Positions 7,991-18,415 of a DNA stretch of 64,000 nt are shown piece by piece. The notes under the pieces were generated by a model, which was not told where the DNA came from, did no database searches, and saw only the letters and a program-made list of their open reading frames with translations. The DNA comes from Paenibacillus glycanilyticus (GTDB taxonomy: Bacteria > Bacillota > Bacilli > Paenibacillales > Paenibacillaceae): positions 372,001-436,000 of the forward strand of contig NZ_JAMBNP010000001.1 of NCBI RefSeq assembly GCF_023715145.1, given 5' to 3'. The translations under genes and the position numbers were made by a program. Positions within the stretch are counted from its first letter, which is position 1; the number at the start of each line of letters is the position of its first letter.

Positions 7991-9104
7991 CTACAACCTT
8001 GAACTGCTGCTGACCGCTTCCCCATGCTTTTGGGGTCTAATCCTCCATAAAATTGCAAACGATAAGACAACCATGATGATACATACCCAATAAACATCGC
8101 GGAAACCCGCGTACTGAGCAATGATCCCGCCGCCTAAATTCCCAATCAACCTGCCAATGATGGACCCATTATAATAAATCGTCGAGGACATTCCCGGTGA
8201 ATGCGGAAGCAGCTCCGAGAAATAGCTTAGACCGTTGCCCATCACAATGGCCACAAACACCGCCTGCAAAAGCTGTGCAGCGATAAGCTGCCAAGAATCC
8301 GTGGAGAAACTTACGATAATGTTGTACAGAAACGCAATACAACAGGCGCAAATCATCAAGGCGTGATTAGACAGCTTTCTGCCCCATGCACCTAGAACAA
8401 TCATAATGGGAATCTCTAAACCGGCACAAATGCTAACTACCAGGCCAACGTCAGTATGCGTTCCATCGAGCTCGTTAACAATGGCGTGACGATCCCGTTG
8501 ACCGCATTAACCGCGAATAGAAAGACAAACGCAATCATTGGATACCAAATCAGCTTACGATTATGGGAATTCGCACCGGCACCGCCTGGTTTCTGTTTTT
8601 GAACCGCTCTCTTTTGAGGCAGGACACCAACGGTCCCACCAGAAATCCAAGCGACACAAGCGAGCGTAAAGCGGACATCGCAAACGTCTTGTCGTCGTAC
8701 TGGCTTTCATTTGCCGATTCCTGCGCGTAGGCATAAATTTGCGGCATTGCAGCAGCGCCTAAACCACTAAAAAAACTAACCAAAATAAGCAAAATATAAT
8801 AGTTGTCAAACACTGCATATGATGTATAACCCAGCGCTGATGAAACGGTTGCCAGCATAATGATCCATTTGCGGTCCCATTTGCGATCCGACCGTTTACC
8901 AATGAAGGAGTTTGCCGCAACGCCGCTTAATGAACTGACAGCCGTCAATGCGCCAAAGGCTCCCGCGCTCATTCCCAAATCCTCTGTACAGTAGAGAGCC
9001 AAGTAGGGCAAGGTAATCGAAATTCCGATGCCGATCATTAGAACGCAAATGACAAAAATAGTAAACCCCTTGATTGCAAACATTCTTTTTACACGTGCAT
9101 ACAT
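7991..9104 (-). pseudogene. MFS sugar-efflux transporter (SetA/SetB-like), frameshifted
   Basis: Two minus-strand reading frames are the two ends of one 12-helix MFS protein. The N-terminal half (9104-about 8620) runs to SLGFLVGPLV, where homologues continue into TM6. The C-terminal half resumes in another frame near 8550 (LIWYPMIAFVFLFAVNAVNG), shifts again near 8470 to ELDGTHTDVGLVVSICAGL, and continues through 7991. So there are at least two frameshifts and a short deletion between TM5 and TM7. An alternative TTG start at 9119 exists. Its promoter region keeps a 44-bp element shared with the aldo/keto reductase promoter, so it was once part of the same regulon. Confidence 0.88.
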
Positions 9105-9161
9105 AGTAAAACCGGACAACTCCTTTCGCTAGTTCATTCTAATTATGCTGTATGGGTAGAA

Positions 9162-9205
9162 GCGACCGTTATCCCATTGATCCCAAATCATTGCCTAATC
9201 CTCTC
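9162..9205 (-). promoter_or_regulatory. 44-bp AraC-regulon element upstream of the MFS pseudogene
   Basis: Read on the minus strand this begins GAGAGGATTAGGCAAT and ends GGGATAACGGTCGC. It matches 10234-10277 at 38 of 44 positions, in the opposite orientation. The two copies flank the AraC gene and each points at the gene it would control. It lies about 60-100 bp upstream of the MFS start. Confidence 0.75.
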
Positions 9206-9220
9206 GACATCTATGGCCAT

Positions 9221-9247
9221 AAAAAAACAGCCGCTCGCACGGCTGCT
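9221..9247 (-). terminator. Intrinsic terminator of the AraC gene
   Basis: Minus-strand stem CAGCCG / CGGCTG (9228-9245) followed by seven T (complement of 9221-9227). Confidence 0.85.
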
Positions 9248-9266
9248 TGAAAGTATTTGTCGCCTA

Positions 9267-10160
9267 TTATACTTTAAGACGCTTTATATCCTGGATAGGC
9301 GGGAATCCGTACATCCTGGAATATTCCCGGCTGAATTGGGACGTGCTTTCATAACCTACCCGGAAGGCAACGTCAGAGGCATCTGCGGACTCGGTTAATA
9401 ATAGACGCCGTGCTTCCTGCAGTCTCATTTGCTTTTGAAACTGAATAGGACTCATGGCCGTTACTTCTTTAAAATGCCGATGAAACGTGGATACGCTCAT
9501 ATTCGCTATGTCCGCAAGCTCTTCAATCCGGCAAGCATGGCTGAAATGCTTCATGATATGCTCGATAACATCTCTAATTTGTTGTATAGAGCTCTCTTCC
9601 ATCACGATCCCCTTTAAAATATCTCCATTCTCGCCTTGCAGCACCCTATAGAGAATTTCCTCCGTGTACAGGGGAGCAAGCATGGGAATATCTTCGGGAT
9701 GATCTAGCAAACCTGCTAAACGGATGACTGCATCCAGTAAAGGGGATTCGATACGGCTGACATACATCGCTCGTTTTGTATTTTCTTTCGGGCTAACCCG
9801 AATTTTAGAGTCGTGCATGACCTTTAAGATTTGACTTGGTGAAAATTCGAGCTTCAAACCAAAATAGGGAAGTTCAGGAGTGGCTTTCGTAATCTGGGTG
9901 GTAACCGGCAAATGAACGGATGCCACCAAGTAATCGGCAGGATTATACTTAAATCGATCTTGCGACAGCCAGACCTCCTTTCCTCCTTGCAATATCATGC
10001 AAAAGGAAGGCTTGTATACTCCGTGGGTAGGTCCCGTCACATTCGAACGGCGCATGAAAAACAAGGAAGGAACAGCAGTTCCGTGAACTCCGTCCTCAAC
10101 TGCATAACGCTTGATGATTTCTACAAGCTCACTCTGTTTTCTAGCGATTTTGCCAGACAT
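9267..10160 (-). CDS. AraC-family transcriptional regulator (AraC_N type), second copy
   Basis: A 297-residue regulator with an AraC_N-like effector domain (about 20-170) and a C-terminal double HTH (VGYESTSQFSREYSRMYG). ATG 10160 is chosen because CAGGGGG lies 6 nt upstream; a longer frame to 10208 has no ribosome site. It is paralogous to the regulator at 1751-2719. It sits between an aldo/keto reductase (divergent) and an MFS pseudogene (downstream), both preceded by the same 44-bp element. The parallel with E. coli YqhC, which activates an aldehyde reductase and an aldo/keto reductase, suggests aldehyde or electrophile sensing. That is inference. Confidence 0.88.
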   Translation of the reverse strand: MSGKIARKQSELVEIIKRYAVEDGVHGTAVPSLFFMRRSNVTGPTHGVYKPSFCMILQGGKEVWLSQDRFKYNPADYLVASVHLPVTTQITKATPELPYFGLKLEFSPSQILKVMHDSKIRVSPKENTKRAMYVSRIESPLLDAVIRLAGLLDHPEDIPMLAPLYTEEILYRVLQGENGDILKGIVMEESSIQQIRDVIEHIMKHFSHACRIEELADIANMSVSTFHRHFKEVTAMSPIQFQKQMRLQEARRLLLTESADASDVAFRVGYESTSQFSREYSRMYGFPPIQDIKRLKV

Positions 10161-10196
10161 TTGTTTCCCCCTGAGTTCCGTCATTTCTGTATCGTC

Positions 10197-10225
10197 ATTA
10201 TAATTCATTTGCAGCGGTTACTTAA
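10197..10225 (-). promoter_or_regulatory. Promoter of the AraC gene
   Basis: Minus-strand TATAAT (10202-10197) with TTAAGT 17 nt upstream (10225-10220). It sits just beside the 44-bp element, allowing autoregulation. Confidence 0.5.
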
Positions 10226-10233
10226 GAGCTATT

Positions 10234-10277
10234 GAGAGGATTAGGCAATCATTTGGCATGATCGGGATAACGGTTGC
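10234..10277 (+). promoter_or_regulatory. 44-bp AraC-regulon element upstream of the aldo/keto reductase
   Basis: Begins GAGAGGATTAGGCAAT and ends GGGATAACGGTTGC; 38 of 44 positions match the inverted copy at 9162-9205. It lies about 50-95 bp upstream of the reductase start, a usual place for an AraC-type activator site. Its core also matches 2802-2819. Confidence 0.75.
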
Positions 10278-10289
10278 CCTTTCCTGTGA

Positions 10290-12136
<1,847 letters not shown>

Positions 12137-12168
12137 GCCTATAATCCCCTTGCCTCATTCAATGAAAT

Positions 12169-12177
12169 CACATTTAT
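12169..12177 (-). promoter_or_regulatory. Operator copy 1 (CACATTTAT) at the regulator promoter
   Basis: CACATTTAT here is the exact reverse complement of ATAAATGTG at 12284-12292. It lies just downstream of a minus-strand promoter (TTGAAT 12209-12204, 17 nt, TAAATT 12186-12181), so binding would block the regulator's own transcript. Confidence 0.55.
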
Positions 12178-12220
12178 ATTAATTTAACTGAAAGTAAGCT
12201 GACATTCAACCCTCAATCTA

Positions 12221-12249
12221 TTGAATATCATTCTGTCTTAGTGTTTAAT
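12221..12249 (+). promoter_or_regulatory. Promoter of the GH43 gene
   Basis: TTGAAT (12221-12226), 17 nt, TTTAAT (12244-12249). The second operator copy lies 35 nt downstream in the leader. Confidence 0.5.
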
Positions 12250-12283
12250 TTCCTTAGCAGAACGCATATCTATATTAATTCTC

Positions 12284-12292
12284 ATAAATGTG
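12284..12292 (+). promoter_or_regulatory. Operator copy 2 (ATAAATGTG) in the GH43 leader
   Basis: Inverted partner of 12169-12177, located between the GH43 promoter and its ribosome site. The mirror-like arrangement around the 180-bp divergent region points to a single regulator acting on both genes. Confidence 0.55.
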
Positions 12293-12315
12293 AATTTAAT
12301 CATGAGGTGATTGTA

Positions 12316-13803
12316 ATGAAGTATACTAACCCGGTCATTAAAGGCTTTTACCCCGACCCCAGCGTCTGCAAAGCAGGCGATACGTATTACCTGGTATGCA
12401 GCTCCATGCAGTATTTCCCGGGCGTCCCGCTGTTCGAAAGCAAGGATCTGATTAATTGGACTCCAATCGGACATTGTTTAACGAGAGAGAGTCAGATCCG
12501 GCTTGACAAGGTGAACAGCTCCGGCGGCGTATTCGCGCCTACCATACGGTACAACAACGGACGATTTTATATGACCACCACCAATGACACAACCCGTCAA
12601 AACTTCTATGTATGGACTGACGATATCTACGGGGAATGGTCGGAGCCGGTTTATGTCGATCAGGGGGGAATCGATCCGGATTTGTATTTTGAGAACGGGA
12701 AAGCCTTCTTTATGAGCAACGGGACGGACGATAACGGCATTGGCGGCATCGTGCAATGTGAGATTGACATGGAATCGGGCAGCAAGCTGACGCCAAGCCG
12801 TTCAATCTGGCAAGGTACGGGCGGACGTTATCTAGAGGCGCCGCATATGTACAAAATCAACGGTAAATATTATCTTCTGGCCGCAGAAGGCGGCACGGAA
12901 TTTGGTCATATGGTCACTTACGCCCGGGGAGACTCAATCAGCGGTCCATTCGAAGCGTATCCCTTAAACCCCGTATTGACGAATCGCAATCTGGGCGGTT
13001 ACGAAATCCAGGCCGTTGGTCACGGTGACCTTATCCAAGACGACAACGGCAGCTGGTGGCTGCTTCATCTTGGCTTCCGCCAAATTGGAAAATGGCTTAC
13101 CTATCATCATCTTGGCCGCGAAGTTTTTCTTACGCCGGTTGCCTTTGGAGAGGACGGCTGGTTTACCGCGGGGCATAACGGGACAACCACATCGAGTTTT
13201 GAGATTCCCGGAGACCTTGTTCAGTTTGAGAAAAAAAGCTTTACCTTTGAAAATACGGAATGGGACAAGGATTGGTGTTATCTTCGCCTGCCGCATTCGC
13301 ATAACTATCTGCTGGAGCAAGACAAGCTCACGTTAACAGGAACCGCGGTCACGCTGGATCAACCGGACTCGCCAACCTTCATCGGGATCCGTCAAAGAGA
13401 CTTTAACGCGGTTATCTCATGCGATATAAAGCTTACGAATGGCGACGGAGAAGCCGGCATCACCATCTATATGGATGAACATCATCATTATGATCTGGCT
13501 GTTCGCAAAGGTACGAACGGATACGAGGTGATTGAGCGTCTTAATATCGGGGATATCAAATCCATCGAAAACGCAGCGGAGCTGGGAAGCGGCAATCATG
13601 CTACGTTGATTATTAAGGCAACGAACGATCGCTATACGTTCCTTCTTCGCACGGACGGCAAGGAAACACTCTTGGGAACAGCACAAACGAAATATCTTTC
13701 CTCCGAGGTGGCCGGTGGCTTTACGGGTGTTATTATTGGTTTGTATGCTTATGGTCAAGGCTCTGTGGCCGAGTTTTCAACATTTAAGTGCGAATATTTA
13801 TGA
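12316..13803 (+). CDS. GH43 beta-xylosidase / arabinofuranosidase-type enzyme
   Basis: Cytosolic (no signal peptide) 495-residue glycoside hydrolase with an N-terminal five-bladed propeller and a C-terminal beta-sandwich (about 320-495, GH43_C2 type). The catalytic residues expected for GH43 are visible: base D14 in FYPDPS, pKa modulator D120 in GGIDPD and acid E174 in YLEAPHMYK. Subfamily features (NPVIKGFYPDPSVCK, FAPTIRYNNGRFYMTTT) match xylan 1,4-beta-xylosidases. ATG 12316 follows TGAGGTGA by 5 nt; the open frame extends upstream without a ribosome site. Likely substrate: imported xylo-oligosaccharides. It is a paralogue of the GH43 at 16775-18292. Confidence 0.9.
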   Translation: MKYTNPVIKGFYPDPSVCKAGDTYYLVCSSMQYFPGVPLFESKDLINWTPIGHCLTRESQIRLDKVNSSGGVFAPTIRYNNGRFYMTTTNDTTRQNFYVWTDDIYGEWSEPVYVDQGGIDPDLYFENGKAFFMSNGTDDNGIGGIVQCEIDMESGSKLTPSRSIWQGTGGRYLEAPHMYKINGKYYLLAAEGGTEFGHMVTYARGDSISGPFEAYPLNPVLTNRNLGGYEIQAVGHGDLIQDDNGSWWLLHLGFRQIGKWLTYHHLGREVFLTPVAFGEDGWFTAGHNGTTTSSFEIPGDLVQFEKKSFTFENTEWDKDWCYLRLPHSHNYLLEQDKLTLTGTAVTLDQPDSPTFIGIRQRDFNAVISCDIKLTNGDGEAGITIYMDEHHHYDLAVRKGTNGYEVIERLNIGDIKSIENAAELGSGNHATLIIKATNDRYTFLLRTDGKETLLGTAQTKYLSSEVAGGFTGVIIGLYAYGQGSVAEFSTFKCEYL

Positions 13804-13805
13804 GA

Positions 13806-13839
13806 AGTAAAGCCCCACCGATTCCGGTGGGGCTTTACT
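13806..13839. terminator. Bidirectional intrinsic terminator
   Basis: A perfect 15-bp stem (13806-13820 with 13825-13839) and a 4-nt loop between the convergent GH43 and GH3 genes. Confidence 0.92.
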
Positions 13840-13840
13840 C

Positions 13841-16753
13841 TTAAGCTATAACACGGAACCAGGCTACTGACAGCCGTCCCTTCAGAACCAGATATACATC
13901 ATGACGCCCGCCAGCCATAGACATTCCGCAAGAGAAGGTTCCCCATGCTTGTGCCGCACCGGCAGGGATCGAGCAGCTGCCTATAAGCGGACCGCCTAAG
14001 GCGTCCAACCGGATTTCGATAGACGCGTCTTCCGTGCATGCCGCCCGGAATTCGAAGGCGGATACGCCTTCGCCAAGCTCCGCATCGCAGAAGGCAATCC
14101 AGCCCGTGTGCCCGCTTACGGCGGCAGCGCTGCCGCCTTCGGCGCATTCGCCTAGATGAATTCCCTCGTACATGTCATAGTTCGCTGCCCGGGTTAGCTT
14201 GGCGAGATCGCGTGGAGGAATTGTCTCCCCCGCAACCGCAAGCTTGCCCTCCATCCGCAGATCCGAGGAAGATGCGCCAAGTAGAACGGAATAATCTCCG
14301 CTTTCCACGCAGAAGCGCTCGCGCGTCACATCCCAGATGGCCAATGATTCAAGCGATAAACGGAACGTCAGATCCACCGTCTCGCCTGGCGCCAATGCGA
14401 TCCGTTTGAAATCGGCAAGCTGCAGACGCGGCCGCTTCACTCGCGATTGGCCGGCACGCACGTAGAGCTGCACGACCTCTTCTCCCCTTCGGTTGCCGGC
14501 GTTGGTCACGGAACAGGAAATCTCTACTTCTGAGCATGTTCCAAGTTCAACCTGGCTGGCTGAAAGTCTAATGTCTTTGTAATGAAACTCGCTGTAAGAG
14601 AGGCCATGTCCAAACGGATACAGCGGCTCTCCCTCGAAATATTGATACGTACGGCCGCGGCGGATAATGTCGTAGTCCATGAACGGCGGCAGTTGATCGA
14701 CCGACTTGTACCAGGTCATGTTCACGCGCCCCGCCGGATTGGCTTCGCCGAACAACACATCCGTCACGGCTCTGCCGAGCTCCTGACCGGCATGTGATGT
14801 ATACAGAATCGCCGGCACCTTCTCTGCAATGGTATTCAGGGCAAAGGGATAACTGCCAACAACCACGACAATTGTATTCGGATTTGCCGCTAGCACTTCC
14901 AGCACCAGCTTCTCTTGCGAGGCCGGCAGCGTAATATCCGGCCGGTCCATCGTCTCTTTACCGTTAATCAAAGGATGATTGCCTACAAATACGACCGCTG
15001 CGTCAGCTTGACGCGCTGCTTCAACTGCCTCATTTATACCATTCGTCACGTTTTCATACGCAAACGTTTCCGCCGTTATTGCTGTTTCAGAACCGCCTGC
15101 TTCTGCCGCTCCGCCTACATTAATGGCGTTGGCGGTCTCTGCCGCATTGCCGTCTCCAACAAGCAAAGCCCCTGTTACATCGTTTACGGTCAAGGGTGTT
15201 CCGTTCCAGGTCGAGATCGTTGCCAGAGCACCTTCGTCGTCCGCTGGTTGAATGTGAAATACTTCCTTCGTAAACCATTCCCATATTTGATCGGCTGACG
15301 CATAAACGCCTTTATCATCCGTCGTCAGATAACGGCCATTCTTTTCCGAGATCAGAGTATGGCTGCCCCAACCCCAGTCTGTAACGCGGAACACATCTCC
15401 TTCTTCCGAGAGCTTTGCCGCAGCTGCCAGTGTCGCCTTCTCATCGCCGCTTACCTGCACGTAACGCCCTCTTCTGATTGCTTTCAGCTTGATGCGGTCG
15501 GTTCCTTCGGCGTACGCCGTGTGCACCTTGTTCCCCGCCGACTCCATTTGCTTGCGAATCGCCTCGAGCGGCGTAATGACATACGGCAGTGTCCCGCTGT
15601 ACCAATCCCGGTACACCGTATCTGCGAGCGGGCCAATAACCGCGACCTTGCGCAGCTTATCCGCTTGCAGCGGAAGGATGCCGCCGTCGTTCTTGAGCAG
15701 TACGACAGCCTTCCGTGCAGCCTCTCTTGCCAGCTCCGCATGCGCTGGCCTCAAGATTGATGACTCGTCGATACCCGCATAAGGATTCCGTTCTGCCGGA
15801 TCAAATTCCCCGAGACGGAAGCGGACGCGGAAAGTGTTGCGAAGAGCTGCATCAAGATCGTTTTCGGTGAGAAGACCATCATCAAGCGCCTCGCGAATGG
15901 CTCCAGTCACAACGTCCGCTTCGTCCGTAATGCTATCGATGCCACCTTCTCGGATCGACCTGGCGACAGCTTCCTTTAACGATTCTAGATAATGATGATC
16001 TCTAACGGTACCTGTTACATCAAACGCGTCGCTGACAACAAAACCATTCATTCCCCACTCGCGCTTGACGATGTCGATGACGTCTCGGCTAAGATTGGCC
16101 GGCACGCCGTTAATTGCGTTATAAGCCGTCATCATCGACAAGGCACCGCCTTCCTTAAACGGAATTTCAAACGCCTTCAAATAATATTCGCGCATATTTC
16201 GCGGATCGAGACTCACCGAAGCGTCGCCCCGGCCCACTTCATTGTTATTGCCGATAAAATGCTTCAGCGTGGCTACAGCCCTCAGATAAAAGGGATGATC
16301 GCCCTGAATGCCCTGCGTCAGCGCGGCGGTTAATTTCCCGGCTAGAACCGGATCCTCCCCATACGCTTCCTCCGTTCTGCCCCAGCGCGGATCGCGCTCC
16401 ATGTCAACCGTCGGAGCCCACAAGGTCAGCCCGTTATGATTCGGATTGCGCTTGTAAAATCCCCGCGCTTCGTCGCCTATGGCACTTCCGATTCGCTTAA
16501 GCAGCCCCTTGTCCCACGTGCAGGCAAGGCCGATCGGCTGCGGATAGTTTGTCGCCTCCCCCAGCCAGGCGATCCCGTGAGCAGCTTCTGTGCCATGCTT
16601 GTACGCCTGTATGCCAAGATGCTCAACCTCCATCTGGTATTGCGGCATAAGTCCGATTTTCTCTTCCAGCGTCAGTCGCGCAATCAGATCGTTCACGCGG
16701 TCCTCAAGAGGAAGCTCGGGATTCCAATACGGGTATGTCTTGTCGCTTGCCAA
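13841..16753 (-). CDS. GH3 beta-glycosidase with fascin-like insert and C-terminal CBM6-like domain
   Basis: A 970-residue exo-acting retaining enzyme, probably cytosolic as no signal peptide is seen. Layout: GH3 N-terminal barrel (about 10-330, nucleophile D242 in FVVSDAFDV); GH3 C-domain (about 345-680) interrupted at about 420-545 by a beta-trefoil/fascin-like insert (RGRYVQVSGDEKA, NGRYLTTDDKGVYA); a fibronectin-III-like domain (about 735-810); and a C-terminal CBM6-like region (about 855-970). The TTG at 16753 is supported by AGGAG 9 nt upstream. Neighbouring GH43 genes suggest beta-xylosidase or beta-glucosidase action on plant oligosaccharides. It is last in the operon with the ABC importer. 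Confidence 0.88.
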   Translation of the reverse strand: MASDKTYPYWNPELPLEDRVNDLIARLTLEEKIGLMPQYQMEVEHLGIQAYKHGTEAAHGIAWLGEATNYPQPIGLACTWDKGLLKRIGSAIGDEARGFYKRNPNHNGLTLWAPTVDMERDPRWGRTEEAYGEDPVLAGKLTAALTQGIQGDHPFYLRAVATLKHFIGNNNEVGRGDASVSLDPRNMREYYLKAFEIPFKEGGALSMMTAYNAINGVPANLSRDVIDIVKREWGMNGFVVSDAFDVTGTVRDHHYLESLKEAVARSIREGGIDSITDEADVVTGAIREALDDGLLTENDLDAALRNTFRVRFRLGEFDPAERNPYAGIDESSILRPAHAELAREAARKAVVLLKNDGGILPLQADKLRKVAVIGPLADTVYRDWYSGTLPYVITPLEAIRKQMESAGNKVHTAYAEGTDRIKLKAIRRGRYVQVSGDEKATLAAAAKLSEEGDVFRVTDWGWGSHTLISEKNGRYLTTDDKGVYASADQIWEWFTKEVFHIQPADDEGALATISTWNGTPLTVNDVTGALLVGDGNAAETANAINVGGAAEAGGSETAITAETFAYENVTNGINEAVEAARQADAAVVFVGNHPLINGKETMDRPDITLPASQEKLVLEVLAANPNTIVVVVGSYPFALNTIAEKVPAILYTSHAGQELGRAVTDVLFGEANPAGRVNMTWYKSVDQLPPFMDYDIIRRGRTYQYFEGEPLYPFGHGLSYSEFHYKDIRLSASQVELGTCSEVEISCSVTNAGNRRGEEVVQLYVRAGQSRVKRPRLQLADFKRIALAPGETVDLTFRLSLESLAIWDVTRERFCVESGDYSVLLGASSSDLRMEGKLAVAGETIPPRDLAKLTRAANYDMYEGIHLGECAEGGSAAAVSGHTGWIAFCDAELGEGVSAFEFRAACTEDASIEIRLDALGGPLIGSCSIPAGAAQAWGTFSCGMSMAGGRHDVYLVLKGRLSVAWFRVIA

Positions 16754-16774
16754 TTTGTCACTCTCCTAAATGGT

Positions 16775-18292
16775 CTACTCGGTTGCTTGGTAATCGAACC
16801 AGTCGAAATAAGCCGGTGAGGTAGAACGTACGCCGTTGCCTGTTGCATAAATCGCAATAAACACGCCCGTGAACCCGCCTGCTATTTCCGTGGCCAACAT
16901 CCTGCATTCCCCTTGACCAAACCGGATCGGTTTTTCTTCTTCGTTTGCTGCGAAGCCGAAGACATAATGAGTCTTGTCCGCAACTACGCTCAGTACAATG
17001 GAGTCACCCGGCCAAGGCATTTCGTTCTCAATCTTCCATAACGAGCCGACTCTTCTGCTGAAGATAAGCTTCCGCTCACCCGCAATCCGCTTGATCGCAA
17101 TCTCGTAATGGAACCGTTCGTTCATAAACACCGTAAGACCCGCTTCTTCACCATCCTGCTGCGGAGCAAACGTTAAATGCGCGGTTGTCCGGCATGAAAA
17201 ATGCTGCTGTCTACGACCAACAAACGAAGGCACCCCCATGTCATTCAACGTAACCTCGGAGCCGTATAGAGCCAGACTGCCCTTCTTCTCTGAAAGCGAC
17301 CAATTCTTAGGATCGGGAGAACGAAGGAAATTCCAGCACGGCGCAAGGACCGTCTCTTCGAAATGCTCTCTCGCCGCATCATCAGGTCTAGGCTGCAATG
17401 GCAGATTGCCTGCCGGCATCGTCACGCCAACGGTTCCGTTATCTCCAATAACCGGCCAGGCATCCTCGGTCCAAGTGACAGGCGCCAGGAAGGTTTCTCT
17501 TCCGAGGTAATGATGGTTCGGATAACCGGCCGGTCGAATGCCCAGGAATACGGCCCACCAGCTGCCTTCCGGTCCTTGAATCAAGTCGGCGTGCCCCGTA
17601 GCTTGAATCGGATTTAATAAGCTTCGATGGGAGAGGATCGGATTATGCGGACAACCCTCGTAAGGACCGTCCGGTCTTCTGCTCCTCGCAATCGTTACCA
17701 TATGCCCATATTCCGTGCCTCCTTCGGAAATCATCAGGTAATACCATTCCCCGAACCGATAGATATGCGGAGCCTCCGGGTATTGACCGCCAGTCCCCTT
17801 CCACAGCAATTTCACTTCCGACAGGCGCTCCCCTGTCTTCATGTCAATTCTGCTCTGATACGCGCCTTGTCCCATAGCATCATGAGAGGTTGTATAATAC
17901 ACGGAGCCATCCTCGTCAAAGAACAGATCAGGATCGATGCCCGGCTGGTCGACATATACAGGATCCGACCATCCCTCTTTGGGATCATCGGTATAGACAT
18001 AGAAGTTGCCTCCGCTCGACACGTTTGTAGTCGTCATGTAGAACGTTCCTTTGTTATGCCGTATGGTTGGCGCAAAAATTCCGCCGGAGCTCCATGCCTT
18101 TCTCAGATCCAGTTGTTCGGTCCGCGTCAAGACATGCCCCATCTGCTCCCAATTGACCAAATCCTTGCTATGAAATAGGGGTACACCCGGAAAATATTCG
18201 AACGAGCTTGTTACCAAATAATAATCGTCTCCAACCCGGCAGACGCTAGGGTCTGGATGGAACCCGCTGATAACGGGATTGCTATAATGCAT
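16775..18292 (-). CDS. GH43 beta-xylosidase-type enzyme, second copy
   Basis: A 505-residue cytosolic GH43 with D14 in FHPDPS, D120 in PGIDPD and E173 in YPEAPHIYR as the catalytic triad, and a C-terminal beta-sandwich. It is clearly paralogous to the enzyme at 12316, but with divergent active-site surroundings (FEYFPGVPLF versus MQYFPGVPLF). It starts 21 bp upstream of the GH3 gene and follows the lipoprotein gene, so it belongs to the importer operon. Likely acts on xylo- or arabinoxylo-oligosaccharides brought in by that importer. Confidence 0.9.
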   Translation of the reverse strand: MHYSNPVISGFHPDPSVCRVGDDYYLVTSSFEYFPGVPLFHSKDLVNWEQMGHVLTRTEQLDLRKAWSSGGIFAPTIRHNKGTFYMTTTNVSSGGNFYVYTDDPKEGWSDPVYVDQPGIDPDLFFDEDGSVYYTTSHDAMGQGAYQSRIDMKTGERLSEVKLLWKGTGGQYPEAPHIYRFGEWYYLMISEGGTEYGHMVTIARSRRPDGPYEGCPHNPILSHRSLLNPIQATGHADLIQGPEGSWWAVFLGIRPAGYPNHHYLGRETFLAPVTWTEDAWPVIGDNGTVGVTMPAGNLPLQPRPDDAAREHFEETVLAPCWNFLRSPDPKNWSLSEKKGSLALYGSEVTLNDMGVPSFVGRRQQHFSCRTTAHLTFAPQQDGEEAGLTVFMNERFHYEIAIKRIAGERKLIFSRRVGSLWKIENEMPWPGDSIVLSVVADKTHYVFGFAANEEEKPIRFGQGECRMLATEIAGGFTGVFIAIYATGNGVRSTSPAYFDWFDYQATE

Positions 18293-18331
18293 ACGTATGC
18301 TCTCCTAATCTATCCGCTATTTAGAAGAAAA

Positions 18332-18357
18332 GCCGCAGTAAAGCTGCCAGAAGCGGC
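18332..18357 (-). terminator. Weak hairpin in the lipoprotein-GH43 gap
   Basis: Minus-strand GCCGC / GCGGC stem with a long loop followed by TTTTCTT. It may act as a partial terminator that keeps binding-protein mRNA above enzyme mRNA, as is common in such operons. It is too weak to be sure. Confidence 0.35.
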
Positions 18358-18415
18358 ATTACCACGACTTTTCCCTTTGTCGTTGCTTCATTTACTCATT
18401 CTGCGAATTTAAGGC

